DNA of 16,386 nt. Source: a bacterium (GTDB lineage: Bacteria; Patescibacteriota; Patescibacteriia; Patescibacteriales; JAGXOH01). Location of the stretch: NCBI GenBank assembly GCA_021106995.1, contig JAIOTG010000003.1, forward strand, positions 1-16,386. Reading direction: 5' to 3'. Positions 1 through 7,818 of the stretch are shown piece after piece (within the stretch, counting starts at the first letter, position 1; every line of letters starts with the position of its first letter). The translations under genes and the position numbers were made by a program. The notes under the pieces were generated by a model. That model saw nothing but the letters and a program-made list of their open reading frames with translations. It made no database searches and was not told where the DNA came from.

Positions 1-733
1 GAGCTAATCCTTCGCAAACCTCTGATAAACAAACCCTGTCCTGACATGTTCCAGAAAGACTACAACTAGCTCCCACTGGTCTTTTGTTCTGACATATACA
101 AGAGTCATCGCAATATTCATCTGGGTCACAATCAGTATCAAGAGGATCACCTGCATTACAAGTTCCATCCATTGGGGTTGCATCACAATAAGTGACGCCT
201 GAAGTGGAGCCGCAATCAAAACCACAGCTTCCACAAAGACCCCAAGTACCACCGCCACAAGTTTGAAAACCAGCGCTATCAACCCAACAACCAGGTCCAG
301 CTATACAGCTAGAACAACTTCTAGTCTCGCCATCAGTACAACCACCGCCTCCAGTTGAATTTGAAACACTATTTAAAACAAAACCTACTATAGCCCAAGC
401 GGAAAGCATAATAATTAAACCTATTACAGCACTAATTAATGTCTTTTTAGCTTTTTCTATCCTATCAGGAGCTCCGTTTGATGTCATCCAAAGCCAACCC
501 GCATAAATTATTATTATAACCGCGATTATAGCTAAAAAAGTAAACGCAAGATTTACTAAATTACTTAAAATATCCCGGGGATCACTGTTGCCCAGATTAG
601 TAGCTTCAGCATAAGATTCACCAAAATTAACATCAGCAGAAGTTGCCAAAGCAAAATTACCTATAATTAAAAATAAAAATAAAGTAAAAACAAAAGCTAA
701 AATTTTCTTTTTAGAAATAAACTTTTTCAACAT
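1..733 (-). CDS. Pilin-module (TrbC/VirB2-like) Cys-rich surface protein, 3' end beyond window
   Basis: The frame is open from an ATG at 733 to the left edge, giving 244 residues without a stop. Residues 1-30 form a Lys-rich hydrophobic signal or membrane segment. Residues 31-58 contain TSADVNFGESYAEATNLGNS, and two membrane segments follow at about 60-83 and 101-124, separated by the basic stretch DRIEKAKKTLI. This layout is that of the T4SS-pilin/TrbC-like module common in Candidate Phyla Radiation genomes. From about residue 130 a Gly-rich linker leads into a Cys-rich, probably disulfide-bonded extracellular region with repeated Cys-x-Cys, CxxC and DxDxD-like stretches (for example DTDCDPDEYCDD). 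It is a paralogue of the gene just upstream, with which it shares the whole N-terminal module. The start lies 27 bases after the probable original stop of that gene, so they look like one operon. No Shine-Dalgarno is visible. The function is unknown; a surface or pilus-associated role is inference. Confidence 0.8.
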   Translation of the reverse strand, partial: MLKKFISKKKILAFVFTLFLFLIIGNFALATSADVNFGESYAEATNLGNSDPRDILSNLVNLAFTFLAIIAVIIIIYAGWLWMTSNGAPDRIEKAKKTLISAVIGLIIMLSAWAIVGFVLNSVSNSTGGGGCTDGETRSCSSCIAGPGCWVDSAGFQTCGGGTWGLCGSCGFDCGSTSGVTYCDATPMDGTCNAGDPLDTDCDPDEYCDDSCICQNKRPVGASCSLSGTCQDRVCLSEVCEGLA

Positions 734-760
734 TAAATATATATTAAAATCTATATAAAA

Positions 761-865
761 CTAATTACAGTTTCCATTACTATTTAAAGCACTAGTAGTA
801 ATCCCGTTGCAACAAGAGGGACTTGCTTCGCTCACGGCCGAACAAGTGCCAATACTAGAACACTA
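761..865 (-). other. Out-of-frame Cys-rich tail, likely the original C-terminus of the 832-3483 gene
   Basis: Directly after the codons for NCFKP (near 866-880) the minus strand is open in a different frame, reading CSSIGTCSAVSEASP, then SCCNGITTSALNSNGNCN and a TAG at 761-763. Its Cys/Ser/Gly/Asn composition matches the ectodomain, while the annotated ending in the original frame does not. The stop would fall 27 bases before the start of the next gene. A one-base loss (or two-base gain) near 863-867 explains it. Whether this is a real mutation or an assembly error cannot be told from one sequence. Confidence 0.65.
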
Positions 866-3483
866 GGCTTAAAACAATTCTGATAAATATCATTAAGCCC
901 AGAACCAGCCTGTGATCTATAGGTATTAGACTCCCTAAATATGCTATGAGCTATAAGTACGTTAGTTCTGTTAGGATAGCCATCCATTGGAGGCTCATCC
1001 TCAATATCTTCTTTCTTAATCCAATAACCAAGTCCTCCACCCGTGTAATTCCAAAGATTAAGACATTTATGCGGTATCTGATCTCTGCCACTATCTATTA
1101 TAAAAGTACCTGTCTTTAAGGTACCCGATCTCATTAAAGTATCAAAATCTATCTGAATAGGAGCTTCAAAATCAGAAGTTGAAGGAGTAGTAGCAAAACT
1201 TAAATCTCCCGGACTTATTGCTTCTATTAAAGGAGCTCCTGATTTTATTTCATCATTAAGCCAAAAAGACCAGGCAAAACTATCATTTTCACCTACTCCA
1301 GTAGGATATCCTCCAATATCAGCTCCCACCGAAAGAGTACCTCCGCCATTTTCATCATAAAAACCAGCAGGACCCTCGGCATTATTATCCCTATCCCCAT
1401 CCAAAGAATTACTACAAACATCTGTTACCCCGTCTAAATTACCCATAGGATAATTAACATCATCAGTGGAATCGGCTGGGGTTCCGTTTTGATCTACACA
1501 ATGGCCACCATCACAAACGTTGTATGGACTTCTATTGGCACAATTTAAAGATCCACAACCAGCTAAGCTGGCAGCTACAAATTCTACCTTTAAATTAGCG
1601 TTACTAGGTAGACAATAGACATCCTGCCCACAAGAATTAACCCCACATTGGTTATTACTCCTAAATTCAACCGTTCTGTACATATTTGAAACCATAAACT
1701 CACCATCCAAATAATCACCTGCTGCACAATTTCCTCCGTCACAATTTAAACTAATACACTGCCTATCTTCAATGCAAACACCACCAGTTCCAAGTGCCGT
1801 AGTGCTGGCATTTACTACTTTTATATAGTTTATCAAAGTCGAGGCTTCCCCTGATAATCTAATTGGATTCAAAGTCTCATTAAAATTAATCTGAATAATA
1901 GCGTTTCTATATTGATCCACCCTACCCTGAACAGAAACACTAGTATCTTCGTCTTGACCTCCGTGCATGGAAGTAATATTTATATCACCGTCACTATCAT
2001 TGGAACTTAAACTTATATTATTTCCATCATCACCCCCAACTTCTGCCTCTAAATCAACAGTAGGATCTACGTCGCTAGCTATAATATCGCTTCTAGGGTT
2101 TAGCCTAGCAACTATATTTGCGACCGTATTTGTAATAGAAGCTCCGACTTCTATTTCATTGGGTAAATAAGGTCCCATACCGCCTTCCCTAAAAATATAA
2201 GTGTCACCTCCAACTGTTAAAGTATCAGCCTGTCTAACCGGATCAACGTCCACTGTCCAAGAATTACCAGCTGAAGGAGGGATTAATAAATTTAAAGTTA
2301 AAAAACCAAAAAATGTAACCGAATTACCGCTAAACTGAGCGCTTCCTAAACCGATGATACTTCCCCCAAAATCCTGCTCCAGGGTAGCGGTTATTCCATC
2401 AGTGGCCACTGATATTTCTAATGTACCTTGGGCAGTAGAGTTAGAATTAATACTTATACTATCAACTGCTGGATTTACTACTGAAGTAGTGGTGGCTGGC
2501 TCATAATAATCAGGATTATTGTTTAAAAGAATCGCTCCAGTGGCTGATTGAAGTGCCTGGGTAGTAGTAGAAAAATCACGCTCATCATCTGGAGGAGGAA
2601 AAACAGTGGTTACTTGAGGAGGGGTTAAATCCAGCTCGGTATTAACCCTAAAATTCCATTCTAAAAATTCATCGTAACAATGTTCAAAAATACCCTCTCC
2701 ACCCATATTGAGAATGTCATTGGTTAAATGAACAGTATACCAAATTGACTCAGTTGGCGATCCCAGATATTCACTAGGAGTAAAAACAAAAGTTCTATAA
2801 TCAGAGGTTGAAGTAGCACCTACGTTTGTAAGTTTATTGGCCGAATCATTACTTCTATAAATTTCTACATTAGCGGGTATAGCATAACCTCCACTTATAA
2901 TAGTAGATAGCTCAACCTCTTCTTTAAATGTAACTATAATAGAAGTATTTCGTGGTACATCTTTTTGGTGAGGCTCAGGATATACACTTTCCACACTACA
3001 ACTTCCAATTGCCCCAAAACCACCGCTTCCTACACCACCTCCTGTACTTCTACCACCACCTCCTATTGTTTTACCTATCTCGTTTAGAATAAAAGAAACT
3101 ATAGCGAAAGCGGATAAAATAATAATCAAACCAATAATGGCGTTTCTTAAAACCGACTTAGCCTTAGTTATTCTGTCTTCCTGGCCATTGCTTGTCATCC
3201 ATAAAAAACCAGCATAGATTATCATTATAACAGCCATAATAGCTAAAAAGGTCAAAGCTAACTGAACAAATCTACCTAAAATTATTCTAGGATCAGTATT
3301 TCCTAAACTAGTAGCCTCGGCATACTCTTCTCCAAAATCAACATCAGCAGAAGTTTGCGCTGAAACAAATAAAAGCTCTCTCGTTTTTAAATTAAGCGGA
3401 AATAAAAAACTAAAAAGCAAAATAAAGCAAAATAAAAAACAAGCTGCTTTTTTAACTTTATTTTTTTTAAGAAATTGATGCAT
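832..3483 (-). CDS. Large pilin-module surface protein with Ig-like and Cys-rich ectodomains; 3' end probably frameshifted
   Basis: This 883-residue protein starts with a hydrophobic signal or anchor (about 13-32). The TrbC/VirB2-like pilin module follows at about 45-135, with membrane segments near 72-95 and 112-134 and SADVDFGEEYAEATSLGNTD between. A Gly-rich linker (140-160) leads to an Ig-like domain of the SbsA/Big_5 type (about 162-282: VYPEPHQKDVPRNTSIIVTF). Beta-rich sequence follows at 290-560, then Cys-rich segments (about 590-700: GGVCIEDRQCISLNCDGGNC) with calcium-like Asp/Asn runs (SLDGDRDNN). A second Big_5-like stretch lies near 765-830. The predicted C-terminus PSVLVLALVRP is unlike the rest, whereas another frame continues as a Cys-rich tail (see 761-865). 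The protein is probably membrane-anchored with a large exported part; adhesion or pilus function is inference. The promoter is at 3525-3553. Confidence 0.85.
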   Translation of the reverse strand: MHQFLKKNKVKKAACFLFCFILLFSFLFPLNLKTRELLFVSAQTSADVDFGEEYAEATSLGNTDPRIILGRFVQLALTFLAIMAVIMIIYAGFLWMTSNGQEDRITKAKSVLRNAIIGLIIILSAFAIVSFILNEIGKTIGGGGRSTGGGVGSGGFGAIGSCSVESVYPEPHQKDVPRNTSIIVTFKEEVELSTIISGGYAIPANVEIYRSNDSANKLTNVGATSTSDYRTFVFTPSEYLGSPTESIWYTVHLTNDILNMGGEGIFEHCYDEFLEWNFRVNTELDLTPPQVTTVFPPPDDERDFSTTTQALQSATGAILLNNNPDYYEPATTTSVVNPAVDSISINSNSTAQGTLEISVATDGITATLEQDFGGSIIGLGSAQFSGNSVTFFGFLTLNLLIPPSAGNSWTVDVDPVRQADTLTVGGDTYIFREGGMGPYLPNEIEVGASITNTVANIVARLNPRSDIIASDVDPTVDLEAEVGGDDGNNISLSSNDSDGDINITSMHGGQDEDTSVSVQGRVDQYRNAIIQINFNETLNPIRLSGEASTLINYIKVVNASTTALGTGGVCIEDRQCISLNCDGGNCAAGDYLDGEFMVSNMYRTVEFRSNNQCGVNSCGQDVYCLPSNANLKVEFVAASLAGCGSLNCANRSPYNVCDGGHCVDQNGTPADSTDDVNYPMGNLDGVTDVCSNSLDGDRDNNAEGPAGFYDENGGGTLSVGADIGGYPTGVGENDSFAWSFWLNDEIKSGAPLIEAISPGDLSFATTPSTSDFEAPIQIDFDTLMRSGTLKTGTFIIDSGRDQIPHKCLNLWNYTGGGLGYWIKKEDIEDEPPMDGYPNRTNVLIAHSIFRESNTYRSQAGSGLNDIYQNCFKPSVLVLALVRP

Positions 3484-3524
3484 GAAAAAATCTTTACTAA
3501 TCCACAGTTTTGTTGTTTAATGAT

Positions 3525-3553
3525 ATTATAACATAAATAAATTTTTAAACCAA
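3525..3553 (-). promoter_or_regulatory. Sigma70-type promoter for the surface-protein operon
   Basis: On the minus strand a perfect -10 TATAAT (3525-3530) lies 17 bases from TTGGTT (3548-3553), a weak -35. Transcription would start about 35 bases before the ATG at 3483. The rel gene diverges from the same short intergenic region; its own promoter is not clear (TCCACA at 3501 and TATTAT at 3524, both weak). Confidence 0.6.
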
Positions 3554-3572
3554 TAAGTAAATAATAATAAAT

Positions 3573-5027
3573 ATGACCATAGAAGAAGTCATAAAAAAAA
3601 CGGTAGAAAATTGCTCTGACGCTGATACTAACTTAATCAAGCTTGCTTATGATTTTGCCGAAGAGGCACATAGGGGACAAAAAAGGAAAAGTGGGGAAAA
3701 TTATATCCAACACTCTCTTCAAACGGCCTATGGACTGGCTCAAATGAAAGCTGATTGTGCCTCTATTGTAGCCGGTTTACTTCACGATGTTCCAGAAGAC
3801 ACAAAATATACCTTAAAAGATATAGAAAAAGATTTCGGAAAAGAGATTTCTCAATTAGTAAAAGGAATAACAAAATTGGGAAAAATAAAATATCGCGGAA
3901 TAGAAAGATACAGAGAAAGTCTTAAAAAAATGATTTTGGCCATGGCTCAAGATATTAGAGTTATAATTATAAAAGTTAGTGATAGACTTCATAATCTTAA
4001 AACACTAGAATTTCTCCCCCCGGAAAAACAAAAAAGAATTGCCCAAGAATCTTTGGAAATATATGCTCCGATCGCCGGACTACTCGGAATCGAAAGATTA
4101 AAATGGCAAATGGAAGATATATGTTTTAAATATCTATACCCAGAAAAATACAACAAATTGGAATACAAATATGAAGTAGAAAAAAAAGTAGAAAGACAAA
4201 GATATATTCAAAGAGTAAAAGGAATACTCAAAAAAAGATTAAAGGAAGAAAAAAACATCAACTTCTCAATAGAGAGCCGGATGAAACATCTTTATAGTAT
4301 TTATAGAAAAATGCAATTAAAAGACAGACCTTTTAATGAAATATATGATGTATTTGCTTTAAGAGTAGTCACTGACAATATTTCTGATTGCTATAAAATT
4401 TTAGGTCTTATTCATGATATATGGAAACCAAAACCAGGTCATTTTAAAGATTACATTTCCGTGCCTAAACCAAACGGTTATAGGAGTCTTCACACCACCG
4501 TCTTTGGACCCGACGGAAAGGCAACAGAATTTCAAATAAGAACAAAAAAGATGGATGATGAAGCAAAATTTGGCATTGCAGCCCATTGGCATTACAAAAC
4601 AAAAGGATTTGAAAATAAAAAAGAACAACCCAAATGGATCCAAGAGATTTTAGAGCTCCAAAGAGGCTCTAAAGACGCTAATGACTTCATTAAAAAAATA
4701 AAACTTGATGTTTTCCAAAATAGAATATTCGTTTTTTCTCCCAAAGGTGATGTTTTTGAACTTCCTGAAAAATCAACCCCAATAGACTTTGCCTATGCTG
4801 TTCACACTGATATAGGAAACAAAGCTTCGATAGCTATTGTAAATGAAAAAATGTCAACTTTAGACCATAAATTAAAAAACGGGGATTTAGTTGAAATAAG
4901 AATAGATAAAAACCGAAAAGGACCTAATCATAACTGGATAAAATTTGTCAGAAGTAAAAAAGCCCGGGAAAAAATAAAACAAAATTCCCAAAAAATAGGA
5001 ATCAGAAAATTCCTTCCAAAAATTTAA
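3573..5027 (+). CDS. rel: Bifunctional Rel/SpoT-type (p)ppGpp synthetase/hydrolase, short form
   Basis: This 484-residue protein would make and degrade the stringent-response alarmone (p)ppGpp. The HD hydrolase domain spans about 30-190 with H47 (YIQHSL), the HD pair H71-D72 in LLHDVPEDT, and D137 in KVSDRLHNLKTL. The synthetase domain spans about 235-345 with YDVFALRVV (D259), PKPNGYRSLHTTVFGP and EFQIRT (E319), so the residues expected for both activities are present. The usual MHxxAE after EIQIRT reads MDDEAK here. A TGS domain follows (about 384-444, RIFVFSPKGDVFELP). The protein ends there, lacking the ZFD/ACT (RRM) region of full-length Rel/SpoT (700 or more residues). It is the only plus-strand protein gene in the window, divergent from the surface operon. 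No Shine-Dalgarno is present; the leader is an A/T run. Its proximity to amino-acid-responsive attenuators about 4 kb away may be coincidental. Confidence 0.93.
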   Translation: MTIEEVIKKTVENCSDADTNLIKLAYDFAEEAHRGQKRKSGENYIQHSLQTAYGLAQMKADCASIVAGLLHDVPEDTKYTLKDIEKDFGKEISQLVKGITKLGKIKYRGIERYRESLKKMILAMAQDIRVIIIKVSDRLHNLKTLEFLPPEKQKRIAQESLEIYAPIAGLLGIERLKWQMEDICFKYLYPEKYNKLEYKYEVEKKVERQRYIQRVKGILKKRLKEEKNINFSIESRMKHLYSIYRKMQLKDRPFNEIYDVFALRVVTDNISDCYKILGLIHDIWKPKPGHFKDYISVPKPNGYRSLHTTVFGPDGKATEFQIRTKKMDDEAKFGIAAHWHYKTKGFENKKEQPKWIQEILELQRGSKDANDFIKKIKLDVFQNRIFVFSPKGDVFELPEKSTPIDFAYAVHTDIGNKASIAIVNEKMSTLDHKLKNGDLVEIRIDKNRKGPNHNWIKFVRSKKAREKIKQNSQKIGIRKFLPKI

Positions 5028-5046
5028 TTTTTAACTTTAGTAAAAT

Positions 5047-5074
5047 AAAAAAACCGCTTTAAGCGGTTTTTTTA
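5047..5074. terminator. Bidirectional intrinsic terminator between rel and rpsU
   Basis: An inverted repeat AAACCGC/GCGGTTT (5051-5057 and 5063-5069) is flanked by A and T runs on both sides, so it can end rel on the plus strand and rpsU on the minus strand. The rpsU stop lies only a few bases away (5076). Confidence 0.85.
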
Positions 5075-5075
5075 T

Positions 5076-5312
5076 TTACCTTCTATTATTGTTACTTTCC
5101 GGTAACTTACCTATCTTTCTTAAATATTGATTTTTTTCTCCCATTTCCTTTGCGCTTAAAGCTCTTGCCTTCTGCTGTTTTTTATTATTTTTAGGCGTTA
5201 AGTATCTTTTTTCTTTTGCAGTAATTAATTTTTTACTATTTTGAAGATAAAGTTTAAATCTTCTAAGAAAACTTTCAAAACTTTCTTCTTTTTTTCTTTT
5301 AATTTCGGCCAT
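5076..5312 (-). CDS. rpsU: Ribosomal protein bS21
   Basis: This 78-residue basic protein contains ESFESFLRRFKLYLQNSKKL followed by a KRYLTPKNNKKQQKARAL-type segment. That is the bS21 pattern (acidic start, LRRFKR-like helix, then a Lys/Arg-rich helix). bS21 sits near the anti-Shine-Dalgarno end of 16S rRNA in the 30S subunit. The C-terminus is slightly extended (KEMGEKNQYLRKIGKLPESN). It is notable for a near-perfect Shine-Dalgarno while its flanking genes (hisS, rel, lepB) have none. It lies 53 bases after the HisRS-family gene and may be co-transcribed with it or have its own start. Identification rests on composition and motif order and is fairly secure. Confidence 0.88.
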   Translation of the reverse strand: MAEIKRKKEESFESFLRRFKLYLQNSKKLITAKEKRYLTPKNNKKQQKARALSAKEMGEKNQYLRKIGKLPESNNNRR

Positions 5313-5317
5313 AGTGT

Positions 5318-5325
5318 ACCTCCTT
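5318..5325 (-). promoter_or_regulatory. Strong Shine-Dalgarno (AAGGAGGT) of rpsU
   Basis: The minus strand reads AAGGAGGT five bases before the rpsU ATG. Genes nearby outside the biosynthetic island have A/T-rich leaders without such a site. In Flavobacterium, bS21 is reported to feed back on translation through a strong Shine-Dalgarno on its own mRNA; whether this applies here is inference. Confidence 0.8.
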
Positions 5326-5365
5326 CTAGTTTATTTCAAAAAATAAATTGGATATTATTTAATAA

Positions 5366-6745
5366 TTAATTATCATTTTTTAATCTTTTATCAAGCTCTG
5401 TCTTTACTTTCTTATAATCAATAATCTCCTGATTTCCTGATTCCATGTCTCTGAGTAGTATAGTGTTATCATTAACTTCTTTTTGACCCAAGATTAAAGA
5501 AAACTTTGCTCCTACTCTACCTGCTTCATCTAGTTGATCTTTTAAACTGTCCCTTGTAAAGGACTGTCTTACTTTAAATCCAGACTTTCTCAACTCCTCA
5601 AAAAGACCAAGTATTTTTTTACGAGCCTGTTCTCCTAGTTGAGCTAAAAATATAACATCCCCTCGATCTTTGTCAATAGGTATATTATTTTTCTTCATTT
5701 TAAGTAAAGTTTTCTCAATCCCAATAGAAAAACCACAAGCTGGGGTAGGATCTCCTCCTAATTTCTCTATCATATCATTAAAACGTCCTCCACCACCCAG
5801 ACTAAACCCTTTATAAACCTCGCCGTTATCATTCAAATCCCAAAATTCAAAAACCGGTCCATAATTATAATAATCCACATCTTTCACTAAAAAAGGATTA
5901 AGATTATAAGGAATTTCCACCTCATCTAAATATTCTAAAATTTTTGTAAAATCAACCTGACACTTATCACATAAAGAATCAACAATCGGAGGAGCTTCTT
6001 GAACTATTTCCAAGCAATCATCCTTTTCACAATTAAATATCTCCAAGGGAGTTTTATTAATCTTTTTTCTACAATCAGCACAAAGCTTAGATTTTTTATT
6101 CCTTAAATATTTTTTTAATTTATCTAAGTAATCACTTCGGCAATTAACACATCCCCAACTATTTACCTGAACTTGAGTTCCAATCTGTAGCTCACTGAAA
6201 AAACTATAAGCTATTTTAATAAGTAAAAAGTCTGCTACCGGATTAGGCTCTCCATAAATTTCTAAATTAAATTGGTTAAACTGTCTATATTTACCAGTTT
6301 GTGTTTTTTCAAAACGAAAAACAGGACCTAGCCAGGATATCTTAATGGGCTGTTCTAAATTATAAAAACCATATTCTAAAAAAGAACGAGCTATACCAGG
6401 AGTAGCGCTCGGCCTTAAAACAACTCTATCTCTACCCTTATCAGTAAAAGAATAAATATCATTTGAAAAAAATCCACTTTCAAAATCAAAAATTCTTTGG
6501 TAAAGCTCTTCTCTTTCTAAAACAGGTATCTCTATCTTCTGAAAACTAAAAACCTGAGATAAATCATTTGCCTTTTTCAAAATCAAATCCCAATAATTAT
6601 AGTAATTTAAAGTTATATCCTTCATTCCTCTTATGCGAGCTATTCTCTTATTCCTTTTTATTCTAACTGTACCTGTTTTAACAACCCTATTTTTCTTAAC
6701 TTTCTTAACAGAAGAAATAATGGTATTTTTTTTCTTTTTTACCAT
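5366..6745 (-). CDS. hisS: Histidyl-tRNA synthetase family protein with divergent active-site motifs
   Basis: This 459-residue class II aminoacyl-tRNA synthetase has the layout of HisRS. A Lys-rich N-terminal extension (1-36) precedes RGMKDI (39-44). Motif 1 is near EIPVLE (72-77) and motif 2 is FRFEKTQTGKYRQFNQFNLEIYG (143-165, with one-residue steps from the usual FRYERPQAGRYRQFHQF). A Cys-rich insertion follows (C199, C202, C222, C225, C239, C244, C259, C262), like the zinc-type insertion of many bacterial HisRS. Motif 3 is GFSIGIEK (338-345), and the C-terminal anticodon-binding fold spans about 362-455. Several hallmark residues differ: RPEGT reads RPSAT (S113), the HisA motif LVRGLDYY reads LVKDVDYY (K288), and the motif 3 Arg is Lys (K345). 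It may be the only HisRS of the cell or a paralogue such as a HisZ-like protein, although HisZ usually lacks the C-terminal domain. The gene follows lepB by 23 bases, probably in one transcript, and has no Shine-Dalgarno. Confidence 0.82.
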   Translation of the reverse strand: MVKKKKNTIISSVKKVKKNRVVKTGTVRIKRNKRIARIRGMKDITLNYYNYWDLILKKANDLSQVFSFQKIEIPVLEREELYQRIFDFESGFFSNDIYSFTDKGRDRVVLRPSATPGIARSFLEYGFYNLEQPIKISWLGPVFRFEKTQTGKYRQFNQFNLEIYGEPNPVADFLLIKIAYSFFSELQIGTQVQVNSWGCVNCRSDYLDKLKKYLRNKKSKLCADCRKKINKTPLEIFNCEKDDCLEIVQEAPPIVDSLCDKCQVDFTKILEYLDEVEIPYNLNPFLVKDVDYYNYGPVFEFWDLNDNGEVYKGFSLGGGGRFNDMIEKLGGDPTPACGFSIGIEKTLLKMKKNNIPIDKDRGDVIFLAQLGEQARKKILGLFEELRKSGFKVRQSFTRDSLKDQLDEAGRVGAKFSLILGQKEVNDNTILLRDMESGNQEIIDYKKVKTELDKRLKNDN

Positions 6746-6768
6746 ATTTATTTATTATCTTTTTAAAA

Positions 6769-7335
6769 TTAAAATTGATACTCTGGGGCTTCGAAAAACT
6801 GGGCCTTATCAATTGGCCACCCCCTAAAGAGAACTCTTCCCTCAATTAAACTTTTGTCCACTGGCCCAAACATTCTAGAATCCTTAGAAGAATTCCGATT
6901 ATCTCCTAAAACAAAATATTCATTTTCACCCAATTCTACAATATTACTTCCTTGTAAAGGGCTAGTTTTTAAACTACTAGGTAAATAATCTTCTTCAAGA
7001 ATAATTCCGTGCTCGTAAGTGTCGTTATATATATAAATATCTCCATTTTCAAATTTCACTTTCTCACCTGGAAGGCCTATTATTCTCTTAATAAAATATT
7101 CTTTAGGATTTCTAGGATATTTAAAAACTATTACATCTCCTCTCTCGGGTTTATTAAAACGATAACTTATCTCATCTATTATTAGATATTCACTAGTATG
7201 AAAATTAGGCTCCATAGAAGAACCCTGCACATAAAAAGGTTGAATCAAAAAATATCTAATTGGAATTATAATAGCAAGCGAAATAACCACTATTTTCACC
7301 AAATCCAAAGTAAAATACAATGCTTTTTTAAACAT
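6769..7335 (-). CDS. lepB: Signal peptidase I
   Basis: This 188-residue S26-family peptidase cleaves signal peptides from exported proteins at the outer face of the cytoplasmic membrane. One N-terminal membrane segment (about 12-33) is followed by the Ser box QGSSMEPNF with S40. The Lys box FIKRIIGLPGEKV gives K83, so the Ser-Lys catalytic dyad is complete. The C-terminal GDNRNSSKDSRMFGPV box is intact. The size is typical for the Gram-positive or CPR type. A good promoter lies at 7364-7392, and the HisRS-family gene follows 23 bases downstream. It may serve the many exported proteins such as the surface proteins at 1-3483. No clear Shine-Dalgarno. Confidence 0.95.
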   Translation of the reverse strand: MFKKALYFTLDLVKIVVISLAIIIPIRYFLIQPFYVQGSSMEPNFHTSEYLIIDEISYRFNKPERGDVIVFKYPRNPKEYFIKRIIGLPGEKVKFENGDIYIYNDTYEHGIILEEDYLPSSLKTSPLQGSNIVELGENEYFVLGDNRNSSKDSRMFGPVDKSLIEGRVLFRGWPIDKAQFFEAPEYQF

Positions 7336-7363
7336 TTCTTTATTCTTTAATATTAATTATTTA

Positions 7364-7392
7364 ATTATAACAAAAAATAAACTAAAAATCAA
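7364..7392 (-). promoter_or_regulatory. Sigma70-type promoter for lepB-hisS
   Basis: On the minus strand TTGATT (7387-7392) and a perfect TATAAT (7364-7369) are separated by 17 bases. The predicted start is about 20 bases before the lepB ATG. Confidence 0.75.
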
Positions 7393-7397
7393 GTGGA

Positions 7398-7438
7398 TAA
7401 AAAAATAAGGCGACTCTAGTTAAAAACTATCATCGCCC
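7398..7438 (-). terminator. Terminator of the aldolase operon
   Basis: The minus strand has GGCGA (7433-7437) pairing with TCGCC (7409-7413), an inner TAGTT/AACTA helix, and then a T-rich run. It follows the last gene of the operon and precedes the lepB promoter. Confidence 0.7.
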
Positions 7439-7452
7439 TATAATCTTTATAG

Positions 7453-7635
7453 TTATTTGTTTTTACAATTGCAATTATTATCGCAATTACCCCCTCCTTC
7501 TTCCTTACAGGCACAATCCTTATGATCGTGCCCCCCTCCTTCTTCGCAAGAACATTGTTCTTGCTGTCTTTCAACTCCTGGCATGGCACCAAAACCGTGT
7601 TCTGCCGGAGGAACTCCTTTGCCTCCAAAAGCCAT
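7453..7635 (-). CDS. Small Cys/His-rich protein, last gene of the aldolase operon
   Basis: This 60-residue protein has a Gly/Pro-rich N-terminal half (MAFGGKGVPPAEHGFGAMPG) and a C-terminal half dense in Cys, His, Glu and Gly. The latter is built of repeats of the type CSCEEGGG-HDHKD-CACKEEGGG-NCDNNCNC. The three CxC pairs and HDH suggest metal binding or clustered disulfides, but I recognise no family. The ATG is preceded by GGGGGT (7640-7645), which overlaps the stop of the 57-aa gene, leaving eight bases between the two. An overlapping open frame at 7416-7628 is a shadow with an unnatural composition. Position, Shine-Dalgarno and lack of signal peptide support a cytoplasmic protein made with the aldolase. 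Function unknown. Confidence 0.7.
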   Translation of the reverse strand: MAFGGKGVPPAEHGFGAMPGVERQQEQCSCEEGGGHDHKDCACKEEGGGNCDNNCNCKNK

Positions 7636-7643
7636 TTTACCCC

Positions 7644-7817
7644 CTAATCTGTGCTGTCCCAGGCTCCGCTTGCCCTGGGATTGTCTTTAAATTTAGAAAA
7701 GTCAGGTCCGTCTAAAATTACATCTTTTTCTACTTTTTCCCTTTCTGCTTCATTAATACCAGGGAAGCCACGGTTACCTTTTCTTACAAAAGATCCACCC
7801 TTTTTGTCATGCAGCAT
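7644..7817 (-). CDS. Small hypothetical protein downstream of the aldolase
   Basis: This 57-residue protein starts MLHDKKGGSFVRKGNRGFPG, continues with charged INEAEREKVEKDVILDGPDF and ends RASGAWDSTD, before TAG at 7644. It starts within one base of the aldolase stop (TAA at 7819-7821 on the plus coordinates). Its Shine-Dalgarno GGAGGT (7823-7828) is embedded in the last aldolase codons, an arrangement that implies translational coupling. I see no family, membrane segment or metal motif. Charged, Gly-containing and without Cys, it is probably a small soluble protein. The tight spacing on both sides is the main evidence that it is a real gene. Confidence 0.65.
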   Translation of the reverse strand: MLHDKKGGSFVRKGNRGFPGINEAEREKVEKDVILDGPDFSKFKDNPRASGAWDSTD

Positions 7818-7818
7818 T

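Noticed and set aside
4..282. A complete open frame on the minus strand with a hydrophobic 92-aa translation.
   Set aside because: It overlaps the edge-truncated pilin-module gene, whose translation is Cys-rich and clearly homologous at its N-terminus to its neighbour; the other frame is a shadow.
7416..7628. A 70-aa minus-strand frame overlapping the 60-aa Cys/His-rich gene.
   Set aside because: The 60-aa frame has an SD and operon spacing; the longer frame has no ribosome-binding site and arises from the repetitive GAA/GGG-rich sequence.
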